This document shows, in pieces, positions 23,564 through 31,096 of a DNA stretch of 41,213 nt. Location of the stretch: assembly GCA_027452025.1 (NCBI GenBank), contig DAIDHI010000026.1, forward strand, positions 1-41,213, given 5' to 3'. Position 1 is the stretch's first letter, and each line of letters starts with the position of its first letter. Below the pieces are notes generated by a model. The model searched no databases, had not been told where the DNA came from, and saw only the letters and a program-made list of their open reading frames with translations. The DNA is from Elusimicrobiota bacterium (GTDB taxonomy: Bacteria > Elusimicrobiota > Elusimicrobia > UBA1565 > UBA9628). The position numbers and the translations under genes are program-made.

Positions 23564-24490
23564 TCAGGCCGGCAGGTCGTCTGGAAGCAGCGTCGCGGTC
23601 TTGGCCGCGGCGACGGGGGCCAGCGCCAGGCGCAGCAAGAGCCCCATGCCGCTCATGGACAAGGACATCGCCAGCAAGGTGGCCCGCGCCCCGTAGGCCT
23701 GGAAGCCGAGCACGACGGCGGCCTGCTCGGTGCCGATGCCGATCGGCGTGATCGGCAGGGCGGTGAGCAGCAGGATCGGCGGCGTCAAGGCGAAGACGTA
23801 GGAAGGCGGCACGCGCAGGCCGAAGGCGCGCATGTCGAGGTAGAGGGCCAGGCCCTGGGCCAGGAAGATCGGCGCGCGGATGCCGGCCAGGCTCAGGTAA
23901 TGGGCGAGCGAAGCGCGGCGGAAGGCGCTCATCGGCTCCCAGTCATAGAGCCTGCGCGCCAGGCGCGCGCGCGGAGGCCCGGCCAGCCAGAACGCCGCCG
24001 TCGCCCAGCACAGGGCTAGGGCGGCGGCCGCGTAGCGCCACGTAAACGACAGCGGCGAGTCGCGCCCGAAGAGCGCGGCCGCGAGCACGAGCAGGGCCAT
24101 CACCTGGAAGTCGAGCAGGCCGAGGAAGAGCATCGTCAGCCCGCTTTCCAGCCACGGCACGCCCTTGCGCTTTTGGATCAGGCCCGCGAAGGCCGCCCCG
24201 GCCAGGGCTCCGTTGACGACCTGGAGGAAGTAGAACGCCGTCGTCATCGGCAGCATCTCGCGCCACGTGACCCGCCGGTGGAAGAACGAGAAAAGGCGCG
24301 AGTAGAGCAGGGTCTCTCCGAGGAACCAGCACAAAAAGGCGCCCACCGTGACGGGCACAAACAGCGACAGGCGCGCCTGCTCGAGATGCCGGTCGATCTC
24401 GGCGAGGGGCACGCCGCGGGCCGCCCAGACGATGATGGCGGCGGCGACCAGGTAGGAGAACGCGACCTTGGCGGCGCGCCGGCCGCTCAT
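23564..24490 (-). CDS. Flippase-like membrane protein (UPF0104/LPG synthase TM family)
   Basis: Integral membrane protein of 308 residues with seven to eight membrane segments, matching the membrane domain of lysylphosphatidylglycerol synthase (UPF0104) without the catalytic aminoacyl-transfer domain. The family-like patch LLTALPITPIGIGTEQAAVV lies near residue 245. Members often accompany glycosyltransferases in surface-lipid loci and are thought to move lipids. The ATG overlaps the GT4 stop as ATGA. The reading frame is open far upstream antisense to the helicase gene, but that part has no protein-like character. Confidence 0.82.
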   Translation of the reverse strand: MSGRRAAKVAFSYLVAAAIIVWAARGVPLAEIDRHLEQARLSLFVPVTVGAFLCWFLGETLLYSRLFSFFHRRVTWREMLPMTTAFYFLQVVNGALAGAAFAGLIQKRKGVPWLESGLTMLFLGLLDFQVMALLVLAAALFGRDSPLSFTWRYAAAALALCWATAAFWLAGPPRARLARRLYDWEPMSAFRRASLAHYLSLAGIRAPIFLAQGLALYLDMRAFGLRVPPSYVFALTPPILLLTALPITPIGIGTEQAAVVLGFQAYGARATLLAMSLSMSGMGLLLRLALAPVAAAKTATLLPDDLPA

Positions 24491-25665
24491 CGCAAGGCGG
24501 CCTCCCCGGCCGGCTCGAGCGCGGCGGGCAGCCCTTGCGCGGCGCGGCGGTAGGCGTCGGCCGTCTGTGCCGCGCAGCGTCGCCAGGAAAAACGCGCGGC
24601 GTTGCGCCGCCCCGCCTCGGAGAGCCGCCGCCGCAGCTCCTCGTCGTCGAAGAGCCGCTCCAGCAGCCCGGCCAGGGTCCCGGCGTCGCGGGGCGAAAAG
24701 AACAAGGCGGCGTCGCCCGCGATCTCGGGAAGCGAGGCCGCCGTCGAGCAGGCGACGGGCACCCCGGCGGCCATGGCCTCGACGACGGGCAGGCCGAAGC
24801 CCTCGTAGAGCGAGGGAAAAGCCAGGGCGACGGCGCGCGAGAGCAGCGCCGCGGCGTCGGCGTCGTCGACGTAGCCCGTGAAGACCGCGCGCTCGGCCAC
24901 TCCCAGGCGGCGCGCCAGCCCCGGCAGGTCCGCGCCGCCCTTGGGCAGGTGCCCGGCCACCACCAGGCGGCGGCGCGCCCGGGACGGCAGCCGGGCGAAG
25001 GCCGCGATCAGCGTCTCGATGTTCTTGTGCGCGTTGAGGCTGCTGAAGCCCAGGTAATAGGGCTGCCACAGCCGCCAGCGCGCGCGCAGCCGCTCGAAGC
25101 GGCCCGGCGGGGGGCAGGGGCGGGCGGCCGGGGCGTTGTAGACGACGCGAACCTTGCGGGCCGGCACGCCCAGGCGCTCGCAGATCTGACCCCGGCTGAA
25201 GCGGCTGACGGTCAAGACGGCGTCGGCGCGGCGGGCGGAGCCCCGCACCAGCGCCTCGCCGAGCTTTTGGGCGGCCGAGAGGGTGGTCTCGTGCACGGCG
25301 CCGAAGTTGAGGTCGTGGATCGTCAAGACGACGGGGCAGCGCGCGCCCAGCGCCGCGATGTCCAGGGGGCAGTGCAGGACGTCGAGGCGCTCTTGGAGGG
25401 CGCGGCAGGGCAGGTAGAGCTGCTGGCCGTAGGCGCGCGTCATCGTCAGCCCCGCCAGGGTCCAGCGCGCCGAGTGATTGAAGAGCGCGCGCCGGAAGTT
25501 GCCGGGCAGGCCCCGGAAGCTGTCGTGGTTCTCGCGGTTGGTGAAGAGCACGAACTCGTCGTCCGGGGCCGCCGGCCCCAGAGCCGCCGTCAGGCCGCGG
25601 ACGTAGGTCTCGGCTCCGCCCGTCATGCCGGGCAAAAGCCACAGCGCGTCTATGCCGACTCTCAC
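24487..25665 (-). CDS. GT4-family glycosyltransferase
   Basis: Retaining glycosyltransferase of the GT-B fold, 392 residues. N-terminal MRVGIDALWLLPGMTGGAETY is the usual acceptor-domain start, TIHDLNF and VSRFSRGQI follow, and the donor domain has GFSSLNAHKNIETLI and the E-x7-E motif EGFGLPVVE. It probably adds a sugar to a surface glycan or lipid. The start is a GTG at 25665, preceded by AGGAC and, further up, TAAAAA. First gene of the minus-strand surface operon, divergent from the helicase gene with an 85-base gap. Confidence 0.9.
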   Translation of the reverse strand: MRVGIDALWLLPGMTGGAETYVRGLTAALGPAAPDDEFVLFTNRENHDSFRGLPGNFRRALFNHSARWTLAGLTMTRAYGQQLYLPCRALQERLDVLHCPLDIAALGARCPVVLTIHDLNFGAVHETTLSAAQKLGEALVRGSARRADAVLTVSRFSRGQICERLGVPARKVRVVYNAPAARPCPPPGRFERLRARWRLWQPYYLGFSSLNAHKNIETLIAAFARLPSRARRRLVVAGHLPKGGADLPGLARRLGVAERAVFTGYVDDADAAALLSRAVALAFPSLYEGFGLPVVEAMAAGVPVACSTAASLPEIAGDAALFFSPRDAGTLAGLLERLFDDEELRRRLSEAGRRNAARFSWRRCAAQTADAYRRAAQGLPAALEPAGEAALR

Positions 25666-25736
25666 GTCCTGTTTTTACCAAGATGGCCCGGCCCAAGCGA
25701 TGGACGCGGCGTAACGAACCTGTCTGCGTAAACTGA

Positions 25737-25742
25737 TATACT
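25737..25742 (+). promoter_or_regulatory. -10 box TATACT of the helicase gene
   Basis: TATACT ends eight bases before the ATG at 25751; CTGGCGCG lies between and contains no Shine-Dalgarno site. Confidence 0.6.
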
Positions 25743-25750
25743 CTGGCGCG

Positions 25751-26950
25751 ATGAGCTTTCCAGAACTCGGCCTGCGGCCGGAGCTTCTCAAGGGCATCGA
25801 GGCCATGGGCTTCGAGGACCCGACGCCGATCCAGAGCCAGGCCGTGCCCGTGGCCGTCGAGGGCCGCGACATCCTCGGCTGCGCGCAGACCGGCAGCGGC
25901 AAGACGGCGGCCTTCGCCCTGCCGCTGCTGCAGCGGCTGCTCGAGCGGCCCGCGCCCGGTCTTCGCGCGCTGGTGCTCGTGCCCACTCGCGAGCTCGCCG
26001 CCCAGGTGGAGACGACGTTTCGCGACTGCGGGCGCTTCACGCAGGTCAAGGTGGCCGTCATCATCGGCGGCGTGGGCTTCCACGGCCAGAAGGCGGCCGT
26101 CGCCGGCGGGGCGCAGATCGCCGTGGCCACGCCCGGGCGGCTGCTCGACCACGCGCGCCAGGGCACCATCAAGCTCAACGGGATCGAGGCCCTGGTGCTC
26201 GACGAGGCCGACCGCATGATGGACATGGGCTTCATGCCCGACATCCGCGACATCATCGCCCGCCTGCCCAAGCAGCGCCAGACCCTCATGTTCTCGGCCA
26301 CGCTCGGGCCGGACATCGAGCGCGTGGCCTCCTTCGCCTTGCGCGACCCGGTGCGCATCGAGATCTCGCGGCCGACGTCGGTGGCCGAGGGCATCAGCCA
26401 GGTCGTCTATCCGGTCAGCGTCGGCCAGAAATACGACCTTCTCGTCGCGCTCCTGCGCGCCACGGAAATCCGCTCGGCCGTGATCTTTTGCCGCACCAAG
26501 GACGGCGCCGACCGCGTCGTGCGGCGCCTGAAGGCCGAGGGCTTGAACGTCGGCGTGCTGCACGCCAACCGCACGCAGGGCCAGCGCACCGAGGCCATGG
26601 ACCGCTTCCGCGAGGGAAAGACCCAGATCCTGGTCGCCACCGACATCGCCGCGCGGGGCATCGACGTGCAGCAGGTCAGCCACGTCGTCAACTTCGACCT
26701 GCCGCGCCACCCCGAGGACTACGTCCACCGGGTGGGCCGCACGGCGCGCGCCTACGGCGTGGGCGACGCCATCAGCCTCATGACCTACGACGAGCAGCCC
26801 TTCTTGACCGCCATCGAGCGCTTCGTGGGCGTGGTCTTTCCGCGCGCGATGCTTCCGAACTTCCCCTACGCCGTCAAGCCCCTGCTCACGCCCCCGCGCC
26901 CCAAGACTTTCCGGGACATGAACTTCCGGCGCCTGCGCCGCTTCCGTTAG
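25751..26950 (+). CDS. DEAD-box ATP-dependent RNA helicase (RhlE-like)
   Basis: RNA helicase core of 399 residues with every motif: Q motif (DPTPIQSQAVP), Walker A AQTGSGKT, PTREL, DEAD in VLDEADRMMDMGF, SAT in MFSATL, then ARGIDV and HRVGRTAR. The short basic tail (TFRDMNFRRLRRFR) fits RhlE-type proteins and may bind RNA. Likely role in RNA unwinding, ribosome assembly or decay. Start-proximal promoter upstream; the next gene begins nine bases after its stop. Confidence 0.94.
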   Translation: MSFPELGLRPELLKGIEAMGFEDPTPIQSQAVPVAVEGRDILGCAQTGSGKTAAFALPLLQRLLERPAPGLRALVLVPTRELAAQVETTFRDCGRFTQVKVAVIIGGVGFHGQKAAVAGGAQIAVATPGRLLDHARQGTIKLNGIEALVLDEADRMMDMGFMPDIRDIIARLPKQRQTLMFSATLGPDIERVASFALRDPVRIEISRPTSVAEGISQVVYPVSVGQKYDLLVALLRATEIRSAVIFCRTKDGADRVVRRLKAEGLNVGVLHANRTQGQRTEAMDRFREGKTQILVATDIAARGIDVQQVSHVVNFDLPRHPEDYVHRVGRTARAYGVGDAISLMTYDEQPFLTAIERFVGVVFPRAMLPNFPYAVKPLLTPPRPKTFRDMNFRRLRRFR

Positions 26951-26959
26951 CCGACAGCG

Positions 26960-28474
26960 GTGCCAAGCGCCAAAGTCGACAAGGCGCAAGGCCCCTCGAC
27001 ATTCTGGCTGACGCGCTGGCTCTTTTTGCGGGCGCTGGCCCTGGTCTTTTTGGTCGCCTACCTTTCGCTCATCTGGCAATTCAAGCCCCTGCTCGGCTCC
27101 GACGGACTCATGCCCGTCGCCTTGTTCCTGTCGCGGGTCAAGGCGGCTTTCCCGGGCTGGGGAGCGCGGCTAAGGGCCGCGCCGTCGCTTTTCTGGCTGG
27201 CGAACTCGGATGGGGCGATGCTCGCCTGCGCTTGGCTCGGGGCCGCGCTCTCGGCCTTCTCCGTCGTCTTCGGCGGCGACGCCCCGGTCTGGGCGGCGAT
27301 CTGGGCGCTCTACGCCTCCTTCGTCCATGTCGGCCAGCTCTTCTACGGCTACGGCTGGGAGACGATGATGATCGAGGCGGGGTTCCTCGCGATCTTCCTC
27401 GCGCCGCCGCTGCGGCTCGACGGCTTGTCCCCGAAGGACCCTCCGCCGCGAGCGCTCTTGTGGCTCTACCGCTGGATGCTCTTTCGCGTCATGTTCGGCG
27501 CCGGGCTCATCAAGCTGCGGGGGGACTCCTGCTGGCGAAACCTCACCTGTCTCTACTACCACTTCGAGACCCAGCCGATCCCCAATCCCTTGAGCCCCTG
27601 GTTTTCCCGCCTGCCCCACGCCGTCCTCCGGGGCGGGGTCCTGTTCAATCATTTGGCCGAGCTCCTCGCCCCGTGGCTGCTCTTCGCGCCGAGGGTCGGG
27701 GCGGCGGCGGGCGGCGCCGTCATCGTCGCCTTCCAGCTCGTGTTGATCGCGAGCGGCAACCTCTCCTGGCTCAACTGGCTCACCATCGCGCTCTGCCTGC
27801 CGGCCTTCGACGACTCGCTTCTGGGCCGCATCCTGCCCAAGCGCCTGGCGGCGAGGGTTCCCGCGCGCGCCGACGCACCCTCGCGGGCCCGGACGGGCGT
27901 CGTTTGGGCTCTCGTCGCCCTCGTCGCCGTCCTCAGCGTCGCTCCCATCCAAAACCTGCTGTCGCCCCGCCAGGCCATGAACGCCTCCTTCGACCCGATC
28001 GGGCTGGTCAACGCCTACGGCGCCTTCGGGTCGGTGGGGAGGCGGCGCCTGCAGCTCGTGCTCGAAGGAACCGACGATCCTCTGCCCGGAGAAGGCGCCG
28101 ATTGGAAGGAATATCGTTTCCGCTGCCAGCCGGGGCCCCTGGACCGGCGGCCCTGCGTGATCTCGCCCTTCCAGCCGCGCCTGGACTGGCAGGCGTGGTT
28201 CGCGGCGATGTCGGACTACCGGCACGAGCCCTGGCTGGTCTACTTCGTCTGCAAGCTCCTCGCGGGCGACCGCGGCGCCTTGAGCCTGCTGGCGCCGGGG
28301 CCCTTCGAGGATCGTCCGCCGCGCTACATCCGCGCCGTGCTCTATCGCTACCGCTTCGCGCCTCCCGGCGGCCCCGATTGGTGGACGCGCCGGCGCCTGG
28401 GGCTGTGGCTGCCGCCGGTCTCGCTTTCCGATCCCGGCCTTCGGGCTTTCGCCCGGGACTACGCAAGCCGATGA
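26960..28474 (+). CDS. Lipase maturation factor-family membrane protein
   Basis: A 504-residue integral membrane protein resembling vertebrate LMF1/2 and their bacterial homologues. The family signature is clear near residue 180-210: GAGLIKLRGDSCWRNLTCL followed by YYHFETQPIPNP. About eight membrane segments occupy the first 320 residues, followed by a soluble domain with WKEYRFRCQPG and PRLDWQAWF, also typical. The GTG at 26960 is nine bases after the helicase stop. The bacterial function is not established. Its stop overlaps the start of a truncated DUF488 gene (ATGA). Confidence 0.85.
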   Translation: MPSAKVDKAQGPSTFWLTRWLFLRALALVFLVAYLSLIWQFKPLLGSDGLMPVALFLSRVKAAFPGWGARLRAAPSLFWLANSDGAMLACAWLGAALSAFSVVFGGDAPVWAAIWALYASFVHVGQLFYGYGWETMMIEAGFLAIFLAPPLRLDGLSPKDPPPRALLWLYRWMLFRVMFGAGLIKLRGDSCWRNLTCLYYHFETQPIPNPLSPWFSRLPHAVLRGGVLFNHLAELLAPWLLFAPRVGAAAGGAVIVAFQLVLIASGNLSWLNWLTIALCLPAFDDSLLGRILPKRLAARVPARADAPSRARTGVVWALVALVAVLSVAPIQNLLSPRQAMNASFDPIGLVNAYGAFGSVGRRRLQLVLEGTDDPLPGEGADWKEYRFRCQPGPLDRRPCVISPFQPRLDWQAWFAAMSDYRHEPWLVYFVCKLLAGDRGALSLLAPGPFEDRPPRYIRAVLYRYRFAPPGGPDWWTRRRLGLWLPPVSLSDPGLRAFARDYASR

Positions 28475-28608
28475 CGGTTTGGACGATCGGCCACTCCGAG
28501 CGAGGGCTTTCGGAACTCGCGGCTCTGCTGGCCGCGCACGGAGTCGAGCTGGTGGCCGACGTGCGCTCGCTGCCGGGGCCTGGCCTACCCCGGCCATTGA
28601 ACTTTTAA
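28471..28608 (+). pseudogene. DUF488 gene remnant (5' end only)
   Basis: The ATG overlaps the lipase-maturation stop. The first 35 residues match the start of DUF488 proteins (TIGHSERGLSELAALLAAHG, then VADVRSLPG). Full-length members are about 150-190 residues and continue with a conserved Arg/Pro-Asn segment; here similarity ends near 28578 and the frame stops at residue 45. The sequence after the break turns markedly A+T-rich (28595-28635). I read this as a deletion or rearrangement scar, although a tiny expressed peptide cannot be excluded. Confidence 0.7.
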
Positions 28609-28622
28609 ATCAAGCTTATTAG

Positions 28623-28628
28623 TATTAT
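28623..28628 (+). promoter_or_regulatory. Candidate -10 TATTAT of the ankyrin lipoprotein gene
   Basis: TATTAT in an A+T-rich island. A TTGAAC at 28597-28602 is 20 bases upstream, wide for a -35. TAAAAT at 28656-28661 is an alternative, but transcription from it would start inside the AGGAGGA site (28667-28673) and destroy it. Confidence 0.35.
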
Positions 28629-28684
28629 CCAGTTTCCTGAAAGGCCCCGGACGCCTAAAATGGGGCAGGAGGATCCACCCGACC

Positions 28685-29200
28685 ATGCTCAAGAAGCTTC
28701 CCGTCCTCGCCGCTTCGCTGCTCGCCGCCTCGATGACCGGCTGCGCCGCCCTCAAGCCCAAGACCGCATCCTCGGCCGCGCCCGTCAAGGCCGCGACGGC
28801 CGCGCCCAAGCGCGCGGACGGCGCTTCCCTCGTCGCCGCCGCCGCCGCCGGCAACCTCGCCCAGATCAAGTCCCTGCTGGCCGCCCGTCCCGACCTGACC
28901 GCCGTCGACGCCCAGGGCCGCACGGCCCTGATCGTCGCCGCCGCGGCCGGACACCCGGAGACCGTGCGGCTCATCGCCGAGGCCGGCGCCGACGTCAACG
29001 CCCGCACGCCGCAGGGCGACACGGCGCTGATTTCGGCCGCCAAGGCCGCCCGCCTCAAGGTCGTCGAGGTGCTCCTGGCCCACGGCGCCGACCAGGCGCT
29101 CAAGGACGCCGCCGGATTGACGGCGATGGCGGCCGCCCGGCGCGGCCGCAGCCCGCAGATCGTCGCCGTCCTCAAGGCCCACAGCGTGGCGTCCCGCTAG
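28685..29200 (+). CDS. Ankyrin-repeat lipoprotein
   Basis: Predicted lipoprotein of 171 residues. A signal peptide ends in a lipobox-like SMTGC at Cys20, followed by an Ala/Pro/Lys linker (21-45) and three to four ankyrin repeats (about 46-165), recognisable by GRTALIVAAAAGHPETVRLI, GADVNARTPQGDTALI and VVEVLLAHGAD. Ankyrin repeats bind proteins; the partner is unknown. AGGAGGA lies eleven bases before the ATG. A strong terminator follows 22 bases after the stop, so the gene is its own transcription unit or the end of one. Confidence 0.88.
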   Translation: MLKKLPVLAASLLAASMTGCAALKPKTASSAAPVKAATAAPKRADGASLVAAAAAGNLAQIKSLLAARPDLTAVDAQGRTALIVAAAAGHPETVRLIAEAGADVNARTPQGDTALISAAKAARLKVVEVLLAHGADQALKDAAGLTAMAAARRGRSPQIVAVLKAHSVASR

Positions 29201-29222
29201 CGCCGGACGTTACCAGACCGTT

Positions 29223-29258
29223 GCGCCCCCGCCATGGTCCCATGGCGGGGGCGCTTTT
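29223..29258 (+). terminator. Intrinsic terminator fused to the next promoter
   Basis: Perfect 14-bp stem GCGCCCCCGCCATG (29223-29236), loop GTCC, CATGGCGGGGGCGC (29241-29254), then TTTT. The last T is also the first base of the TATAAT of the next gene. Confidence 0.92.
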
Positions 29259-29263
29259 ATAAT
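29258..29263 (+). promoter_or_regulatory. -10 box TATAAT of the DehI-like gene
   Basis: Perfect TATAAT ending six bases before the first of two consecutive ATG codons (29270, 29273). It overlaps the T-run of the preceding terminator. Confidence 0.65.
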
Positions 29264-29269
29264 CAGGGC

Positions 29270-30166
29270 ATGATGATCTCCGCCAAGGGCCGCAGCGCCG
29301 CCCGGCCGCCGGACACGGGCGCGCTCGACGTCGACCGCGTCTACCACGAGATCCGGCAATGCCTCAGGATCACGGGGGTGCCCCGTTATTTCGACGCCTG
29401 GGCCGAGAAGCCGCGGCTCTTGGGCGCCGTCTGGCTTGGCGCGCGGCCCGCGGTCGAGACGCGCGCCTTCGAGGAGGCGGCCGACCGCGTGCGCGCCGAG
29501 GCCGTCGCGCTGGCCGACCCGATGGGCCGCTTGAGCGCTCTGGGCCGTGCCGGCCTTGGGGAAAGCCAGGCCTTCCAGGCGCAGGCCGCCGTGCTGCTGT
29601 TCCATTACCTCGACGCCAAGCTCCTGGTCCTCAACGCCGCCGTGCAGCTGGCCCTCGAGGCCGCCCCGGTTTCGCGCGACGGCGGCGCCGCCGCCGATTG
29701 CGAGCTCGTCGAGCGGGGCGCGTCCGAGCGCATGGCGATGCTGGAAGCCGTCGACGAGAAGAGCCCCGACCACGTGACGGCGCGCGTGTTTCGCGAGCTC
29801 AAGAAGGCGCCGGGCGGGCGCTTGCCCAGCGACGCCCTCCAGCTGGCCTTGTGGCCGGGCTATCTCGAGGCGGCCTGGGAGCGGCTGAGGCCGCTGGCGG
29901 CGGGGCAGGACTACGCCCGGGCCTGCGCCCGCCTGCGCGAGCTGTCGCGCGCGCTGGCGGCCGCGCTGCCCCGGCCCGTCAGCCTGGGCGGGGCGCTGGG
30001 CTCCCAGGACGCCGCCGACGCGGCCGCGCTGGCGCGCGAATATCAGGGCGCCTTGCCGGGCGCCGTGCTCAACGCCGCGCTGCTGGCCCTCGATTGGCAG
30101 GCGCCCGAGATCCTGCGGCGCTCGCCGTTTCCGGCGCCGCCCCGCGGCGGCCAGGAGGAGCCCTGA
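29270..30166 (+). CDS. DehI-like (group I haloacid dehalogenase family) protein
   Basis: A 298-residue helical protein with the two-repeat layout of DehI (Pfam halocarboxylic acid dehydrogenase DehI). First repeat about 20-75: VYHEIRQCLRITGVPRYFDA, then WLGARPAVETRAFEEAAD. Second repeat about 165-230: RVFRELKKAPGG, LALWPGYLEAAWERLRPL. DehI enzymes hydrolyse 2-haloacids through direct water attack with a catalytic Asp; I cannot place that residue without an alignment, so activity is unproven. Start is one of two adjacent ATGs just after a -10 box. The gene overlaps the following hydrolase by one base (TGATG), and that hydrolase also belongs to a fold containing dehalogenases. No signal peptide. 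Confidence 0.6.
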   Translation: MMISAKGRSAARPPDTGALDVDRVYHEIRQCLRITGVPRYFDAWAEKPRLLGAVWLGARPAVETRAFEEAADRVRAEAVALADPMGRLSALGRAGLGESQAFQAQAAVLLFHYLDAKLLVLNAAVQLALEAAPVSRDGGAAADCELVERGASERMAMLEAVDEKSPDHVTARVFRELKKAPGGRLPSDALQLALWPGYLEAAWERLRPLAAGQDYARACARLRELSRALAAALPRPVSLGGALGSQDAADAAALAREYQGALPGAVLNAALLALDWQAPEILRRSPFPAPPRGGQEEP

Positions 30167-31017
30167 TGCATTGGCGAGAGTTCCAGAGAAGGCAGAAGGT
30201 CCTTGAGCTGGGCGGGCGCTTCCTGAGCTACCTCGACGCCGGCGAGGGGGCGCCGCTGGTCTTGCTGCACGGCATCCCGGCGTGGGGCTACCTATGGCAT
30301 CCGCTGCTGCCGCTGCTCGAGCGCTCGCACCGGGTGCTCGTGCCCGACTTGCTCGGCTACGGCTACTCCGACCGCAGCGACCGCTTCGACCGCTCGATCG
30401 CCCGCCAGGCGCAGGCGCTGGAGGCGTGGATGCGGGCCCTGGGGCTGCCCAAGGCCGACGTCGTCGGCCACGACATCGGCGGCGCCGTGGCCCTGCGCCT
30501 GGCCGCCCGCCACCGCGGGCGCGTGGGCCGGCTCTGCCTCATGGACGCCGTCTCCTACGATTCCTGGCCCATCGAGCCTCTGCTCCAGTTCGCGCATCCG
30601 GCCACCCGCAAGCGCCTGTCGGCCGGCGCGGCCCTCAAGACCCTGCGCATGACCCTGCGCGAGGGCTTCCGGCAGCCCGACGAGGAGATGATCGAGGGGC
30701 TGCTCGCGCCTTACTCCACCGAGGAGGGCAAGCTCTCGCTCATCCGCGACGCCATCGCCCTCGACACCAACCAGACGATGGAGCTGGCCACGCTGCTGCC
30801 GCGGCTGCGCGTGCCCACGCTCGTGCTCTGGGGCGAGGAGGACGCCTTCCAGCCGCTGCACTACGCCCGCCGGCTGGCCTGGGACCTGCCCATGGCCAAG
30901 CTCTCCGTGGTGGCCAAGGCCGGCCATTTCCTGATGGCCGACCAGCCGGCCGAAGTGGGCGCCCAACTGCGCAATTTCCTCGCCCTCGAGGAAGAGCCCC
31001 AGGCTCTCGCGGGCTGA
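30166..31017 (+). CDS. Alpha/beta hydrolase with Asp nucleophile (haloalkane dehalogenase/epoxide hydrolase type)
   Basis: Cytoplasmic 283-residue alpha/beta hydrolase. The oxyanion motif HGIPAWGYLW (35-44) resembles the HGNPTSSYLW form of haloalkane dehalogenases. The nucleophile elbow is VVGHDIGG with Asp103, not Ser; the acid is Asp226 in WGEEDAF and the base His254 in KAGHFLMADQP. An Asp nucleophile restricts the choice to haloalkane or haloacetate dehalogenases and epoxide hydrolases. The Trp following Asp in classical haloalkane dehalogenases (HDWG) is Ile here, which argues against a standard one. It is co-translated with the DehI-like gene and followed by a terminator. Confidence 0.83.
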   Translation: MHWREFQRRQKVLELGGRFLSYLDAGEGAPLVLLHGIPAWGYLWHPLLPLLERSHRVLVPDLLGYGYSDRSDRFDRSIARQAQALEAWMRALGLPKADVVGHDIGGAVALRLAARHRGRVGRLCLMDAVSYDSWPIEPLLQFAHPATRKRLSAGAALKTLRMTLREGFRQPDEEMIEGLLAPYSTEEGKLSLIRDAIALDTNQTMELATLLPRLRVPTLVLWGEEDAFQPLHYARRLAWDLPMAKLSVVAKAGHFLMADQPAEVGAQLRNFLALEEEPQALAG

Positions 31018-31034
31018 ACCCCCCCGAAGGATCA

Positions 31035-31070
31035 GACCCTACCCGTCCTTGATCGACGGGTAGGGTCGTT
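31035..31070 (+). terminator. Intrinsic terminator after the hydrolase gene
   Basis: Perfect 13-bp stem GACCCTACCCGTC (31035-31047), loop CTTGATC, GACGGGTAGGGTC (31055-31067), then GTTCTTCC. It lies between convergent transcription units; the U-rich side favours the plus strand. Confidence 0.8.
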
Positions 31071-31096
31071 CTTCCGGTGGCCCCTGTCTCTCGGGG

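Noticed and set aside
23564..27079. Very long minus-strand open frame continuing upstream of the flippase-like gene, antisense to the helicase
   Set aside because: Upstream of 24490 the translation is Arg/Gly/Ala/His-rich without protein motifs and covers two real genes in other frames or strands; it is open only because the DNA is G+C-rich.
28573..28650. 9-bp inverted repeat around the DUF488 break as a MITE that interrupts the gene
   Set aside because: Removing the segment does not restore DUF488 sequence and no target duplication is visible, so it is reported only as a junction oddity.
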